A DNA stretch of 64,000 nucleotides, from positions 1 to 64,000 of the forward strand of contig NZ_WBYM01000004.1 in the NCBI RefSeq assembly GCF_013283365.1. The letters are read 5' to 3'. Of this stretch, positions 37,082 through 46,327 are shown one piece after another. The position numbers and the translations under genes were made by a program. Each line of letters begins with the position of its first letter. Positions within the stretch are counted from its first letter, which is position 1. This DNA comes from Marinobacterium sp. xm-d-530. GTDB lineage: Bacteria; Pseudomonadota; Gammaproteobacteria; Pseudomonadales; Balneatricaceae. The notes under the pieces are model-generated. The model made no database searches. It worked only from the letters and a program-made list of their open reading frames with translations, and was not told the DNA's origin.

Positions 37082-38665
37082 ATGTCAAACGCAGTTCACG
37101 ATCAAGTGGCTAACCGCCGCACTTTTGCAATCATCTCCCACCCTGATGCGGGTAAAACCACTATGACCGAAAAGCTATTGCTATTAGGTCAGTTGATTCA
37201 GGTTGCTGGTACCGTAAAAGGCCGAGGCAGTGATCGTCACGCGACCTCTGACTGGATGTCGATGGAGCAGGAGCGTGGCATCTCGATCACCTCGTCTGTG
37301 ATGCAATTCCCATTCCGTGACCGTATCGTTAACCTACTGGATACACCGGGGCACGAGGACTTCTCGGAAGATACCTATCGCACATTGACCGCGGTGGATT
37401 CTGCTTTGATGGTGGTTGACGGCGCAAAGGGTGTCGAGGACCGTACCATTAAACTGATGGATGTCTGTCGTCTTCGCGATACTCCTATTTTCTCATTTGT
37501 GAATAAGTTAGACCGTGAGATACGTGACCCTATTGAGCTCTTGGATGAGATTGAATCGGTACTAAAAATTGAAGCCGCACCGATTAACTGGCCTATCGGT
37601 GCCGGTCAGCGTTTTAAAGGGGTCTACAATCTTTACACGGATCAAATTCACCTGTTCACCAAGGGGCAGGGGCATCTGCTTGCTGAACAGAATATCATTC
37701 AAGGCTTGGATAGCGACGAAGCTCGTGAGCTGTTGGGTGCCGATTATGAAGAGTTCTGTGACGAGATCGAACTGGTACAAGGGGCTACCCACCAGTGGGA
37801 CAAGGAGTCCTACCTAGCGGGTACCATGACTCCGGTATTCTTTGGTACGGCATTAGGTAACTTTGGTGTTCGAGAGATGATGCATGATTTTGTTGATTGG
37901 GCTCCTGCCCCTTCTCATCGTGCAACAGAGACACGTGAGGTTCAGGCGGATGAAGATAAATTCACAGGCTTTGTCTTTAAGATCCAAGCGAATATGGATC
38001 CAAAGCACCGTGACCGGATTGCCTTCATGCGTATCTGTTCTGGCAAATACACTAAAGGGCTTAAGATGAAACATACGCGCATCGGCAAAGATGTTCGTAT
38101 CGCAGACGCGGTTACCTTTGTTGCGGGTGATCGCGAGGCGGTGGAAGAGGCTTGGTCTGGTGACATCATCGGATTGCACAACCACGGTACTATTCAAATC
38201 GGCGACACCTTTACAGAAGGTGAAGAGCTTAAATTTACCGGCATTCCACACTTTGCTCCTGAACTGTTTAAGCGTGTGCGTCCTACTGATCCACTGAAGA
38301 TGAAGCAGCTTCAGAAAGGGTTGCAGCAGCTGTCCGAAGAGGGTGCGGTGCAGTTGTTTATGCCACTTCGCAACAACGATCTGATTCTCGGCGCGGTCGG
38401 TCAGCTTCAGTTTGACGTGGTCATGTATCGCCTTAAAGATGAGTATAAAGTGGACTGTGTCTATGAGGCGATCAGTGTTGCGACGGCTCGTTGGGTTGAG
38501 TGTGCTGACGATAAGATGCTCAATGACTTCCGCAAAAAAGGGTATGACAACCTGGCCGAAGATGGTGCAGGTCTAATGACCTACTTGGCACCGACACGAG
38601 TGAACTTAAACCTCACCGAAGAGCGTTGGCCGGATATTCAGTTCCGCGCTACTCGCGAGCACTAA
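37082..38665 (+). CDS. prfC: Peptide chain release factor 3
   Basis: A 527-residue GTPase that removes RF1 or RF2 from the ribosome after termination. [15 protein letters not shown] is the P-loop, [13 protein letters not shown] is switch II and [10 protein letters not shown] is the guanine-specificity motif. The length matches the E. coli protein (529). The start is at the ATG 37082 after a 108-bp gap with no clear terminator. The next gene follows after a single base. Confidence 0.97.
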   Translation: MSNAVHDQVANRRTFAIISHPDAGKTTMTEKLLLLGQLIQVAGTVKGRGSDRHATSDWMSMEQERGISITSSVMQFPFRDRIVNLLDTPGHEDFSEDTYRTLTAVDSALMVVDGAKGVEDRTIKLMDVCRLRDTPIFSFVNKLDREIRDPIELLDEIESVLKIEAAPINWPIGAGQRFKGVYNLYTDQIHLFTKGQGHLLAEQNIIQGLDSDEARELLGADYEEFCDEIELVQGATHQWDKESYLAGTMTPVFFGTALGNFGVREMMHDFVDWAPAPSHRATETREVQADEDKFTGFVFKIQANMDPKHRDRIAFMRICSGKYTKGLKMKHTRIGKDVRIADAVTFVAGDREAVEEAWSGDIIGLHNHGTIQIGDTFTEGEELKFTGIPHFAPELFKRVRPTDPLKMKQLQKGLQQLSEEGAVQLFMPLRNNDLILGAVGQLQFDVVMYRLKDEYKVDCVYEAISVATARWVECADDKMLNDFRKKGYDNLAEDGAGLMTYLAPTRVNLNLTEERWPDIQFRATREH

Positions 38666-38666
38666 C

Positions 38667-39440
38667 ATGCTTTTTGATTCCCATTGCCATCTCGACTTTC
38701 CCGAGTTTGCAGTGGGAATCAGCTCTCATCTCGATCAAGCACAGGCAAAGGGTGTAACGGATATTCTGGTACCCGGAGTCACGGCTAGCGATTGGCCTAG
38801 AGTGATCCATACCTGTCAGCTTAACCATCCCATTCGGCGTCATCTGGCGCTTGGCTTGCACCCCTGTTTTCTAAAACAGCACGATATTGATCAAGATCTT
38901 TTGACCCTAGAGACGCTCCTTAAGCAGAGAGATGACGTTGTTGCGATTGGTGAGTGTGGATTAGACCTTTTTATTGAAGATCCACAATTAGATAGGCAGC
39001 AGAAACTCTTTGATGCTCAGTTAGAGTTAGCGGCTGCATTTGAATTGCCGGTTGTGCTTCATGTTCGCCGCTCCGTCGATCTGATTACGCAGCGCTTAAA
39101 ACGCCACCGTTTACGTAGAGGTGGCGTTGCCCATGCATTCTCGGGTAGCCAGCAGCAAGCGGATAATCTTGTTGCCTTGGGATTTTTGATTGGTGTTGGT
39201 GGGGCAGTGACCTATGATCGAGCTAATCGACTCAGAAGGGTCGTCTGTTCACTGCCAGTGACAAGCTTGGCGCTTGAGACGGATGCGCCCGATATGCCGT
39301 TAAGCGGTCATCAGGGTAAGCCAAATCACCCGTTTAGGGTTGCAGAAGTGGCTGAAGCAGTCGCCGAGTTACGTGGTGAGTCTACTGAATCTATTGCTCA
39401 GCAAACTCATCACAATGTGGCTGCTCTTTTGGGGCTTTAG
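38667..39440 (+). CDS. TatD family metal-dependent deoxyribonuclease
   Basis: A 257-residue TIM-barrel hydrolase. FDSHCHLDFPEF carries the first metal histidines, GECGLDLF the glutamate, LHVRRS and AHAFSGS further histidines, and LETDAPDMP the aspartate; all metal ligands are in place. The family includes YjjV and TatD, which act as 3'-5' nucleases. The pairing with prfC suggests co-transcription. The end overlaps the fabY stop by four bases in convergent orientation. Confidence 0.92.
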   Translation: MLFDSHCHLDFPEFAVGISSHLDQAQAKGVTDILVPGVTASDWPRVIHTCQLNHPIRRHLALGLHPCFLKQHDIDQDLLTLETLLKQRDDVVAIGECGLDLFIEDPQLDRQQKLFDAQLELAAAFELPVVLHVRRSVDLITQRLKRHRLRRGGVAHAFSGSQQQADNLVALGFLIGVGGAVTYDRANRLRRVVCSLPVTSLALETDAPDMPLSGHQGKPNHPFRVAEVAEAVAELRGESTESIAQQTHHNVAALLGL

Positions 39441-41308
39441 GTTAGATCTTCGTAAGCGTTTGAAACGTCGAAGCTGACTGGCAAAGAGCGACCTGGAACC
39501 TTAATTCCAGAATGAGTGATCTCTAAATCTTCACCAGCAAGCACCGCATAGTCATAACGGTAAGTCGGCCGAGTCGTGCCTTTGAGTGCGGCTTGGTTAT
39601 ACTCATGAGCCTGAGCGACTGTCGCTTCTGAGCGTTTCTGCCACTCAAGCATCTCTGCAGCGCCATAACGTTTTTGAAGCAGGTTAATCGTCTCGGTCGG
39701 CGAGATGAGTACCGCAGTCGCGTTGTTGCCACCAAAGCCTTTAGAGTTGATCAACGCGTTAGAAATGAATTGATTACCCACTTCTTTATGCTGAAGAGGT
39801 AGCTCAAGATGGCTCTGATGAACGTCGCTAGCTACTGCCTGAGTAGTAACTATGCCGGGGATGACTCCCTGTTCCCAAACACCCAGTGTTGAAACCAGTT
39901 GGTCACCACCCGCAGTGCCCTGAGAGTGTCCGAGGTAAGTCTTAACCGCAGTGACCGTCCAATCATTGATGTTGAACGCTTTGCCGACCTCGTTTAATAC
40001 ATGTGATTCAGTCACTCGGTTCTGTGGTGTGCTGGTGCCATGCGCTTGAATCATTGAGTGCTGCTGTAGCGCTTCAGAACCGAGTAGCTTCTCAACCAAA
40101 GAGGCCGCTTTGCCCAGGGTTAAGTAGTTACCGACACCGGGTGCTGAGATCGATTTTTTATAACCGTCGGCATGAACATAGACATCAGGCACCGAAGCAT
40201 AGATCTGAGCGCCGGTCTCGATCGCTAGGCGATCACTCATCAGAACAATAAATTGACTCGATTCACCAATGGTGAAACCGCAGTTGTCCCCAAATGGACG
40301 GCAGGCTGAACGGTGGTCTACATCAGCAAGTGAAGCGAGCTTATCCAGTGCCTGAAGCTGTTTGTCTTCAGCCAATGCGCCCATGGCGCGGAACCCTTCA
40401 ATAACCTCTGGAGTGACCGGGGCGTCAGACCCGCCAACCAGAACAAACTCAGCCTTATTGGTGCGAATCGCTTCAACGGCATTACGCAGGTTGTACAGGA
40501 AAGTCGCACAGGCACCGAGCGCGCCGCCGGTCGTGCCAAGGTTGCCAAGCATGTAGGCGTTAACGAAATCAGCCGGCATTTGCGCATAACCCAACGGCAT
40601 CTGCTTAGAGGTTGTGCGCTTACCAATCGCAGGGTATTTATTGAGACCGCCAAAGCCTAAGTCGTCGAGTTGGCCAATTGAGTTAGAGGCAAATACCGCA
40701 ATTTGATCAGGAGCCAGAGTATCGAGCAGTTTATCGATATCCAGACCTGTGGAGGCCAGTGCATCAGAGGCTGCATAGATCGCCATTTGCAGTGCGCGCG
40801 GATGGTTGCGTGATTGGTATAGAGAACCCGGTTCAAATCCTTCAGGCAACATACCGGCGCTCTGAACAGGCAGTACGCGTGTATCGTTGAAGATTAGGTC
40901 GAGCGCACCGGTTAGGGTGACTTCGACCTGGCCTGCCTCGGTATCTGCCAATGTCCAGTTGTCGGGGATGTTGGTCGGAAGATCACGTTTGCGCATAGTG
41001 AATTTAATGGATTCACCTGCCGGATGGATCTTTGATGCCTTGTTCATCAGGACACGATTTGCGTCAAAGAATGAACTTGGAATTTTACGGATCAGGGTGG
41101 CATCAAGCAGTGCCTGCCGCTCATCTGCATTACTGTTGGTGAGAACGGCGAGATCCTGTAACACATCCTGCTGATCTTTATCAGACAAGGTTTCAAAGAT
41201 GAGGCGTTTGTAGCCTTGGTTGAATGAGGAGCGACCGGCGGGGCTGATGCCACCAAAACCAACGATGACCGGTAAATGAGACACTGCCTTGCTCCCCATA
41301 AATGACAC
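39437..41308 (-). CDS. fabY: Beta-ketoacyl-ACP synthase FabY
   Basis: A 623-residue enzyme that resembles Pseudomonas aeruginosa FabY, which condenses acetyl-CoA with malonyl-ACP and so starts fatty acid synthesis in place of FabH. The Cys-His-His triad is Cys267 (LGACATF), His423 (QAHGTSTPQN) and His461 (TYLGHSQGTAGG). The size, well above the roughly 410 residues of FabB/FabF, and the insertions fit FabY. It stands alone on the minus strand. Whether FabH also exists cannot be told from the window. Confidence 0.9.
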   Translation of the reverse strand: MSFMGSKAVSHLPVIVGFGGISPAGRSSFNQGYKRLIFETLSDKDQQDVLQDLAVLTNSNADERQALLDATLIRKIPSSFFDANRVLMNKASKIHPAGESIKFTMRKRDLPTNIPDNWTLADTEAGQVEVTLTGALDLIFNDTRVLPVQSAGMLPEGFEPGSLYQSRNHPRALQMAIYAASDALASTGLDIDKLLDTLAPDQIAVFASNSIGQLDDLGFGGLNKYPAIGKRTTSKQMPLGYAQMPADFVNAYMLGNLGTTGGALGACATFLYNLRNAVEAIRTNKAEFVLVGGSDAPVTPEVIEGFRAMGALAEDKQLQALDKLASLADVDHRSACRPFGDNCGFTIGESSQFIVLMSDRLAIETGAQIYASVPDVYVHADGYKKSISAPGVGNYLTLGKAASLVEKLLGSEALQQHSMIQAHGTSTPQNRVTESHVLNEVGKAFNINDWTVTAVKTYLGHSQGTAGGDQLVSTLGVWEQGVIPGIVTTQAVASDVHQSHLELPLQHKEVGNQFISNALINSKGFGGNNATAVLISPTETINLLQKRYGAAEMLEWQKRSEATVAQAHEYNQAALKGTTRPTYRYDYAVLAGEDLEITHSGIKVPGRSLPVSFDVSNAYEDLT

Positions 41309-41462
41309 AAAAAATATCAGGAAATTGTAACTTGCAGGTCAGGTTCTGGCTAGACGCTGAGGCGGCAAATGTAAAAAAATGTTAACCCACATGCTCGGTT
41401 CGACTTTTGAGGCTACACTGAGCATAGAAAAGGATGAATTTAAGAGATGTAAGAGGAATTTG

Positions 41463-42116
41463 ATGAAAGGTTCAATACTCTCGATAGCGGTATGTTGTGC
41501 TCTGGTTGGGTGTCAAACAATTGATCCCTATACACAGCAAACTAAAACAGCCAATGCGACTAGCGGTGCCGGTATTGGCGCAGCAGCGGGTGCTGTACTG
41601 GGTGCCATTGTATCTAAAGGTAATCGTGCCGAAGGTGCACTGATTGGTGCAGCCCTAGGTGGTGCTGTTGGTTCAGGTGTCGGTTACTACATGGATCAGC
41701 AAGAGATGCTACTGCGTCAAGAGCTTGAAGGGACGGGTGTGCGCGTCGAGCGAGTGGGTGATGAGATTCGCCTGGTTATGCCAAGTAATATCACCTTTGC
41801 TGTGGACAATGAGCGTTTTGATAACGCCTTTTATCCGGTTTTGGATTCAGTCGCTAAAGTGTTGGCGAAGTTTGAAAAGACCAGCATTAATGTGGATGGT
41901 TACACCGACTCGACTGGGTCATTTGAATACAACCAGATGCTCTCTGAAAGACGTGCGGCTGCTGTTTCTAACTATTTAAGACAGGTAGGTGTGGATGCTC
42001 TTCGTATCGCGGCTCGCGGTTTTGGTGAGCGCTATCCGCTGGCTTCTAATGAGACAGAAGAGGGGCGTGCACAGAATCGCCGAGTAGAGATCTGGATTCG
42101 TGGTACGGAAATGTAA
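41463..42116 (+). CDS. OmpA-domain lipoprotein, YiaD-like
   Basis: A 217-residue outer-membrane lipoprotein. The signal peptide ends in the lipobox LVGC (Cys17), followed by two glycine-zipper stretches (AGIGAAAGAVLGAIV and GAALGGAVGSGVGYYM). The C-terminal OmpA domain (about 100-213) has the peptidoglycan-binding NVDGYTDSTGS and ERRAAAVSNYL..GFGERYP..NRRVEI. The start at 41463 has AGAGGA (41452-41457) upstream; a longer frame from 41379 lacks a signal peptide start. The protein would tether outer membrane to cell wall. Confidence 0.93.
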   Translation: MKGSILSIAVCCALVGCQTIDPYTQQTKTANATSGAGIGAAAGAVLGAIVSKGNRAEGALIGAALGGAVGSGVGYYMDQQEMLLRQELEGTGVRVERVGDEIRLVMPSNITFAVDNERFDNAFYPVLDSVAKVLAKFEKTSINVDGYTDSTGSFEYNQMLSERRAAAVSNYLRQVGVDALRIAARGFGERYPLASNETEEGRAQNRRVEIWIRGTEM

Positions 42117-42126
42117 AAAAGAAGAT

Positions 42127-42144
42127 GGTGCTCGGTTGAGCACC
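42127..42144. terminator. Convergent hairpin between lipoprotein and DUF1244 genes
   Basis: GGTGCTC (42127-42133) pairs with GAGCACC (42138-42144) over GGTT. On the minus strand it is followed after a few bases by a T-run, so it best serves the DUF1244 transcript; it may serve both. Confidence 0.55.
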
Positions 42145-42158
42145 TGGATATAAAAAGA

Positions 42159-42455
42159 TTACTTAGCGCCGGTGACTTCGTTGAACTTGCTCAACTGGTC
42201 TGCGCTGGCCTCTTTTTGGTACTTCACTTTCCAATCAGCATAAGGTTCGCCGTAGACAAGCTCTCGCGCTTGCTCATAATCAACGCTCTTGCCGCGCTCT
42301 TCAGCCGCTGCAACATACCACTTAGAGAGACAGTTTCGGCAGAAAGAGGCTAGGTTCATCAGGTCGATGTTCTGAACCTCTTTGTGGTTGTCTAAATGCT
42401 CCACTAGACGGCGAAATACCGCCGCTTCGATTTCTGTTTTAGTCTGTTGTTCCAT
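42159..42455 (-). CDS. DUF1244 family protein
   Basis: A 98-residue cytoplasmic protein of the DUF1244 family, recognised by VFRRLVEHLDNHKEVQNIDLMNLA, FCRNCLSKWYVAAAEERG and YGEPYADWKVKYQ. Two cysteines (FCRNC) may bind metal. The role is unknown. It lies nine bases after glnD and is probably co-transcribed with map-glnD. Confidence 0.87.
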   Translation of the reverse strand: MEQQTKTEIEAAVFRRLVEHLDNHKEVQNIDLMNLASFCRNCLSKWYVAAAEERGKSVDYEQARELVYGEPYADWKVKYQKEASADQLSKFNEVTGAK

Positions 42456-42464
42456 CTCGGTTCC

Positions 42465-45167
42465 TTACTGCATATGCTGATCAAGCTCTTTACAGATCTC
42501 ACTGGTGAGTTGCTCACAGATTTCTGGATCAGTAATCGGCTGATTGTTGGCATTGGTTAAATAGAAAAAATCCTCAACGCGCTCGGCGATGTTGGCGATC
42601 TTGGCGTTGTGAACATTGATCTCAAACTGCGCAAAGATACGTCCGATTCGAGAGAGTAGACCAGGGCGGTCCGCTGTGAATACCTCAAGTACGGTCTGTT
42701 TCAGATTGGGATCGGTGTGTACTGAAGCACTGGTTTTGATCGGAAACAGTTTAAGCTGCCTCGGTACTCTTCGATGAATGATGTCAGGGAAGTCTGCGGG
42801 ATCATCCAGTTCATCGACCAACTGCTGTTGAATCTCTTTTTGGTAGTCTGGATTGTCATTCAATGGCTGATTGTTCTCATCCAGCACCATGTAGATGCTG
42901 AGCGTGTAGCCGTTATTGGTTGCCATGATGCGGGCATCTTGAACACTGAGATTTTGCTGGTCTAATGAGGCAACCGTTGCGGCGAAGAGGTTGGTCGTAT
43001 CTTCAGTAAAGATGAAAATCTCCGTCGCACCCTCATGAGAGCGATAGCTGTGTTGGTGCAGCGTCACAACCGGCAATGGCTGGTTGCCATGTTCAAGTAT
43101 GGCCTGTGTGTGCCGGGCAACGGCTTGACTGTCGATGCGTAAAAAGTAGTCATCCCCAAAGTGTTGCCACAGATTTTTAACGCGCTCCTCTTTGGCTCCC
43201 AATCGCTTAAGGGATTGCAGTGCTTCAAACTGAGTCTGTTCAATCAACTCCTCTTTACCCAGAGGGTTCTCTAGTCCGCGTCGAAGAGCACGCCTGGTTT
43301 CGGCATAGAGTTGACGAAGCAGGGTTGCCCGCCAGCTGTTCCAAAGTTCATTATTGGTCGCATTGATGTCAGCGACGGTCATCACATAGAGATAGTCCAG
43401 GTGTGTCACATCGCCCACGATGCTAGCAAATTCATGAATGACTTCAGGGTCTGAAAGGTCGCGTCGTTGTGCCGTCATCGACATGATCAGGTGTTTATCC
43501 ACTAGCCAGGCGACCAGTGCGCTGTCCCATTTTCCAAGGTGGTGTCGTTTACAGAACTCCAGTGCATCGACTGCGCCGAGTTCTGAGTGATCACCTCCGC
43601 GACCTTTGGCGATGTCGTGGTACAGGCCGGCCGCGTAAAGCAGCTCAATTTTAGGTAGATTGTTCACTACGCGATGAGCGACAGGGAAGGTTTCACGAAA
43701 CTCTGTGTGCCGGAACTGACGCATCATCTGAATCACTTTGAGCGTGTGTGCATCAACCGTGTAGATATGGAAAAGATCGTGTTGCATCTGGCCAACAATA
43801 TTACCGAACTCAGGTAGATAGAGGCCTAAAATGCCGTAACGATTCATTCGCTTCAGCTCTGTCGAGACACGTTCAGGTGAACGCAGTAGCTCCATAAAGA
43901 GGCTGGTATTTCGGAGGTCAGACCTGAAATCATCATCGATCAGGTGTTTGTGATCTCGAAGTAATCGAATCGTCGAGGCACGAACACCTTTAATTTCAGG
44001 ATTCTGTGCCATCAGAACAAACAACTCCATGATGGCAAAAGGGTTCTGCTCAAATACCTTGTTGTGTGCGACGGCCAGAAAATTGTCGCGAACGATAAAG
44101 CGTGAGTTTAGCTTCTGTATCTGTTGCTCTACATCGGCTCTAAGAATAACTTCGTCAAAGTATTGCAGTAGCATGCCGTTGAATTCTGACATCGCTTTAA
44201 CAACACGGTAGTAGCGGCTCATGAACTGTTCAACCGCTAACGAACCTTTGTCATCCGAGTATCCAAAGTACTCAGCCAGAGTGCGCTGATGATCAAACAG
44301 CAGTCTATCTTCACGGCGCTTTGAGTGCATATGCAGGGCATAACGAACTGTCCAGAGGTAGAGTTCACCTTTGTTGAGTGTTTCAAGCTCTGACTCCGTT
44401 AAAAAGCCGTGATTGACTAAGTCTCTAATATAGGTGGCACCAAAGTGTCTCTTGGCAACCCAGCCGATGGTTTGAAGATCGCGCAGTCCACCTGGGGAGT
44501 TTTTGATGTTAGGTTCAAGATTGTATTCGGTGTTGTTGGTGCCTAGATGCCGTGCTGTCTGCTCCTTCATTTTCGCTTTGAAAAATTCAGAGTCTGTCCA
44601 GGCGTCATCCTGAGTGACGCGCTCAAACATTTTTAGTTGCAGGGATGGGTCCCCTGTCAGCGGGCGTGACTCGATCAAGTTGGTGGCGATGGTAATGTCA
44701 TTACGGCACTCTTGATAGCACTCTTCAATGGTGCGCACACTAGAGCCAATATCCAGGTTGATATCCCAAAGAAGTGTCAAAAAGCCGCTAATGGTCTCCT
44801 CGAAACTTTCAGCCTCAACACCATCGATCAAAATCAGAATGTCGACATCGGAGTGGGGGTGTAGCTCCCCTCGGCCATAGCCCCCGACTGCGATCAGCGA
44901 GACTTTGGATTCGTCTGGCCAATCGAAATGTTGCCAGGCAACTCGTAAGATTTGGTCAATCACCCAGGCACGACCGTAGATCAACTTGCGAATATCCTCT
45001 TTCGCTTTGAAGCTCTCATGCATCGTTTCCGTAGCATGTCTAACTGCGCTTTTCAGGGCAGTGGTCAAGTTGCCATCATTGATCTCTTGTTCGAGCCGTT
45101 TGATATCTAAAAACTTCTCGATGCCATTGATGGGGACGGGTGTCAGCTTGATAGCTTGGCTCATCAA
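42465..45167 (-). CDS. glnD: Bifunctional uridylyltransferase/uridylyl-removing enzyme GlnD
   Basis: A 900-residue nitrogen sensor that uridylylates PII under nitrogen limitation and removes UMP when glutamine is high. The nucleotidyltransferase centre is GGYGRGELHPHSDVDILIL near residues 95-115, the HD hydrolase domain shows LYHDIAKGRGGDHSELGA, and two ACT domains close the protein (about 715-890), the last with FTADRPGLLSRIGRIF. All domains look intact. A second ATG three bases into the gene (45164) would do as well. It lies directly after map, as in E. coli. Confidence 0.97.
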   Translation of the reverse strand: MMSQAIKLTPVPINGIEKFLDIKRLEQEINDGNLTTALKSAVRHATETMHESFKAKEDIRKLIYGRAWVIDQILRVAWQHFDWPDESKVSLIAVGGYGRGELHPHSDVDILILIDGVEAESFEETISGFLTLLWDINLDIGSSVRTIEECYQECRNDITIATNLIESRPLTGDPSLQLKMFERVTQDDAWTDSEFFKAKMKEQTARHLGTNNTEYNLEPNIKNSPGGLRDLQTIGWVAKRHFGATYIRDLVNHGFLTESELETLNKGELYLWTVRYALHMHSKRREDRLLFDHQRTLAEYFGYSDDKGSLAVEQFMSRYYRVVKAMSEFNGMLLQYFDEVILRADVEQQIQKLNSRFIVRDNFLAVAHNKVFEQNPFAIMELFVLMAQNPEIKGVRASTIRLLRDHKHLIDDDFRSDLRNTSLFMELLRSPERVSTELKRMNRYGILGLYLPEFGNIVGQMQHDLFHIYTVDAHTLKVIQMMRQFRHTEFRETFPVAHRVVNNLPKIELLYAAGLYHDIAKGRGGDHSELGAVDALEFCKRHHLGKWDSALVAWLVDKHLIMSMTAQRRDLSDPEVIHEFASIVGDVTHLDYLYVMTVADINATNNELWNSWRATLLRQLYAETRRALRRGLENPLGKEELIEQTQFEALQSLKRLGAKEERVKNLWQHFGDDYFLRIDSQAVARHTQAILEHGNQPLPVVTLHQHSYRSHEGATEIFIFTEDTTNLFAATVASLDQQNLSVQDARIMATNNGYTLSIYMVLDENNQPLNDNPDYQKEIQQQLVDELDDPADFPDIIHRRVPRQLKLFPIKTSASVHTDPNLKQTVLEVFTADRPGLLSRIGRIFAQFEINVHNAKIANIAERVEDFFYLTNANNQPITDPEICEQLTSEICKELDQHMQ

Positions 45168-45169
45168 AT

Positions 45170-45940
45170 TTAGCCTTTCTCTTCACTACGCAGGGTGAGA
45201 ATTTCATGGCCATCAGCCGTCACTAAAATCGTGTGTTCATACTGAGCAGAGAGACGACGGTCTGCTGTCTCTACAGTCCAGCCGTCACGCTTGTTTAACT
45301 TAACCTGGCGTTTGCCGGCGTTAATCATCGGTTCGATGGTTAGGCACATACCCTCTTCAAGGGTTTCACCAGTTCCTGCTTTGCCGTAGTGGAGGACTTG
45401 AGGCTCTTCGTGGAACTCTGCACCGATGCCGTGGCCGCAATACTCGCGAACCACCGAGTAGTGGTTTGCTTCGGCATGTTTCTGAATCACAGCGCCGATA
45501 TCACCGAGTTTCACACCCGGTTTGACCAGCTCAATACCCATGTTCATACACTCTTGAGTGATCTCGCAGAGGCGTTTTGCATGTGGTGCAACATCACCTA
45601 CAAAGAACATTTTGCTGGTGTCGCCATGGTACCCATCTTTGATCACGGTAATGTCGATGTTGACAATGTCGCCGTTCTTTAAGGCTTTGTCATTGGGGAT
45701 GCCGTGACAAACGATTGAATTGACTGATGTACAGATGGATTTAGGAAAACCGTGGTAGTTCAAAGGTGCTGGAATCGCTTGCTGCACATCAATAATGTAG
45801 TTGTGACAAATTTGGTCAATCTCATTGGTTGTGATGCCAGGCTTTACATGCTCTTCGATCATCTCAAGAACCTCGGCGGCTAAGCGTCCAGCCACTCGCA
45901 TCTTTTCGATTTCGTCAGCGGTTTTGATCTTGATGGTCAT
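45170..45940 (-). CDS. map: Methionine aminopeptidase, type I
   Basis: A 256-residue enzyme that removes the initiator methionine from new proteins. The metal ligands appear in NIDITVIKDGYHGDTS (two Asp), GHGIGAEFHEEP (His), TIEPM (Glu) and QYEHTILVT (Glu). It is the first gene of map-glnD-DUF1244 and diverges from rpsB. Confidence 0.97.
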   Translation of the reverse strand: MTIKIKTADEIEKMRVAGRLAAEVLEMIEEHVKPGITTNEIDQICHNYIIDVQQAIPAPLNYHGFPKSICTSVNSIVCHGIPNDKALKNGDIVNIDITVIKDGYHGDTSKMFFVGDVAPHAKRLCEITQECMNMGIELVKPGVKLGDIGAVIQKHAEANHYSVVREYCGHGIGAEFHEEPQVLHYGKAGTGETLEEGMCLTIEPMINAGKRQVKLNKRDGWTVETADRRLSAQYEHTILVTADGHEILTLRSEEKG

Positions 45941-46056
45941 CGGTGAATCCTTTTTAAATCGGTGATTTGCGCTTCGGAAAATTGAAGGCGTTTTTGATAC
46001 TGCTTATTGTACAGGAGGTAGTGTTTTGGTCTACCGGAGTTTGCTATGTAATTTTG

Positions 46057-46143
46057 AAAGCGGATGTCAGGCTGAAAGCCAGACGCCCTAGATCTTTAAG
46101 TGGTTTTTAATTGGGTGTCTGGCCTTCAGCCTGACATCCGCTT
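46057..46143. repeat. Long palindrome related to the post-5S repeat cluster
   Basis: The arms AAAGCGGATGTCAGGCTGAA.. (46057-46088) and their complement (46113-46143) run for about 31-32 nt with one A-C mismatch and one position that would be G-U in RNA, around a 24-nt AT-rich loop. Each arm matches AGCGGATGACAGACTGAAGG.. at 584-612 in about 24 to 26 of 29 positions, so it is a dispersed repeat family, possibly a MITE-like or paired-REP element. Confidence 0.88.
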
Positions 46144-46170
46144 TAAAAGGTAGGTAGGGAGTAAAATTAC

Positions 46171-46199
46171 TTCTCAAACGTTAGTCTTTATGGTATAAA
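46171..46199 (+). promoter_or_regulatory. Probable rpsB promoter
   Basis: TGGTATAAAT gives an extended -10 with TATAAA at 46194-46199. TTCTCA at 46171-46176, 17 bp upstream, matches the -35 consensus in four of six positions. GCGCTCCC follows the -10, a GC-rich discriminator of the kind found in stringently controlled promoters. Confidence 0.6.
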
Positions 46200-46206
46200 T
46201 TGCGCT

Positions 46207-46327
46207 CCCAAAAATCGTGCTTCGGCACTAAAACTAAAACACACACACTTCGTCACGTTTGTCTGGGTGCCCTAAGGGGTTGATAAATGGGGGGTGTGGA
46301 GGTTTAAACCCATAGAGGAAATACCAA
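46207..46327 (+). ncRNA. rpsB mRNA leader, candidate S2 autoregulatory element
   Basis: The roughly 120-nt 5' leader between the predicted start and the rpsB ATG has several self-complementary blocks (GTGCTTCGGCAC, GGGTGCCCTAAGGGG, GGTTTAAACC). In enterobacteria a structured RNA (t44) and S2 autoregulation map to the same place. I can see hairpins, not a full match to the known fold. Confidence 0.45.

Larger units (their letters stand above)
45941..46327. other. map-rpsB divergent spacer
   Basis: A 387-bp region without a credible coding frame. Reading left to right it holds the map 5' region, a long palindrome (46057-46143), a promoter with an extended -10 (46171-46199), and a G-rich leader in front of rpsB with the self-complementary GGTTTAAACC (46301-46310) and a ribosome site AGAGGA (46314-46319). 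Confidence 0.8.

Noticed and set aside
46057-46143. Palindrome as a transcription terminator
   Set aside because: It lies upstream of the rpsB promoter and upstream of map on the other strand, and the arms are not followed by a T-run, so it ends neither gene.
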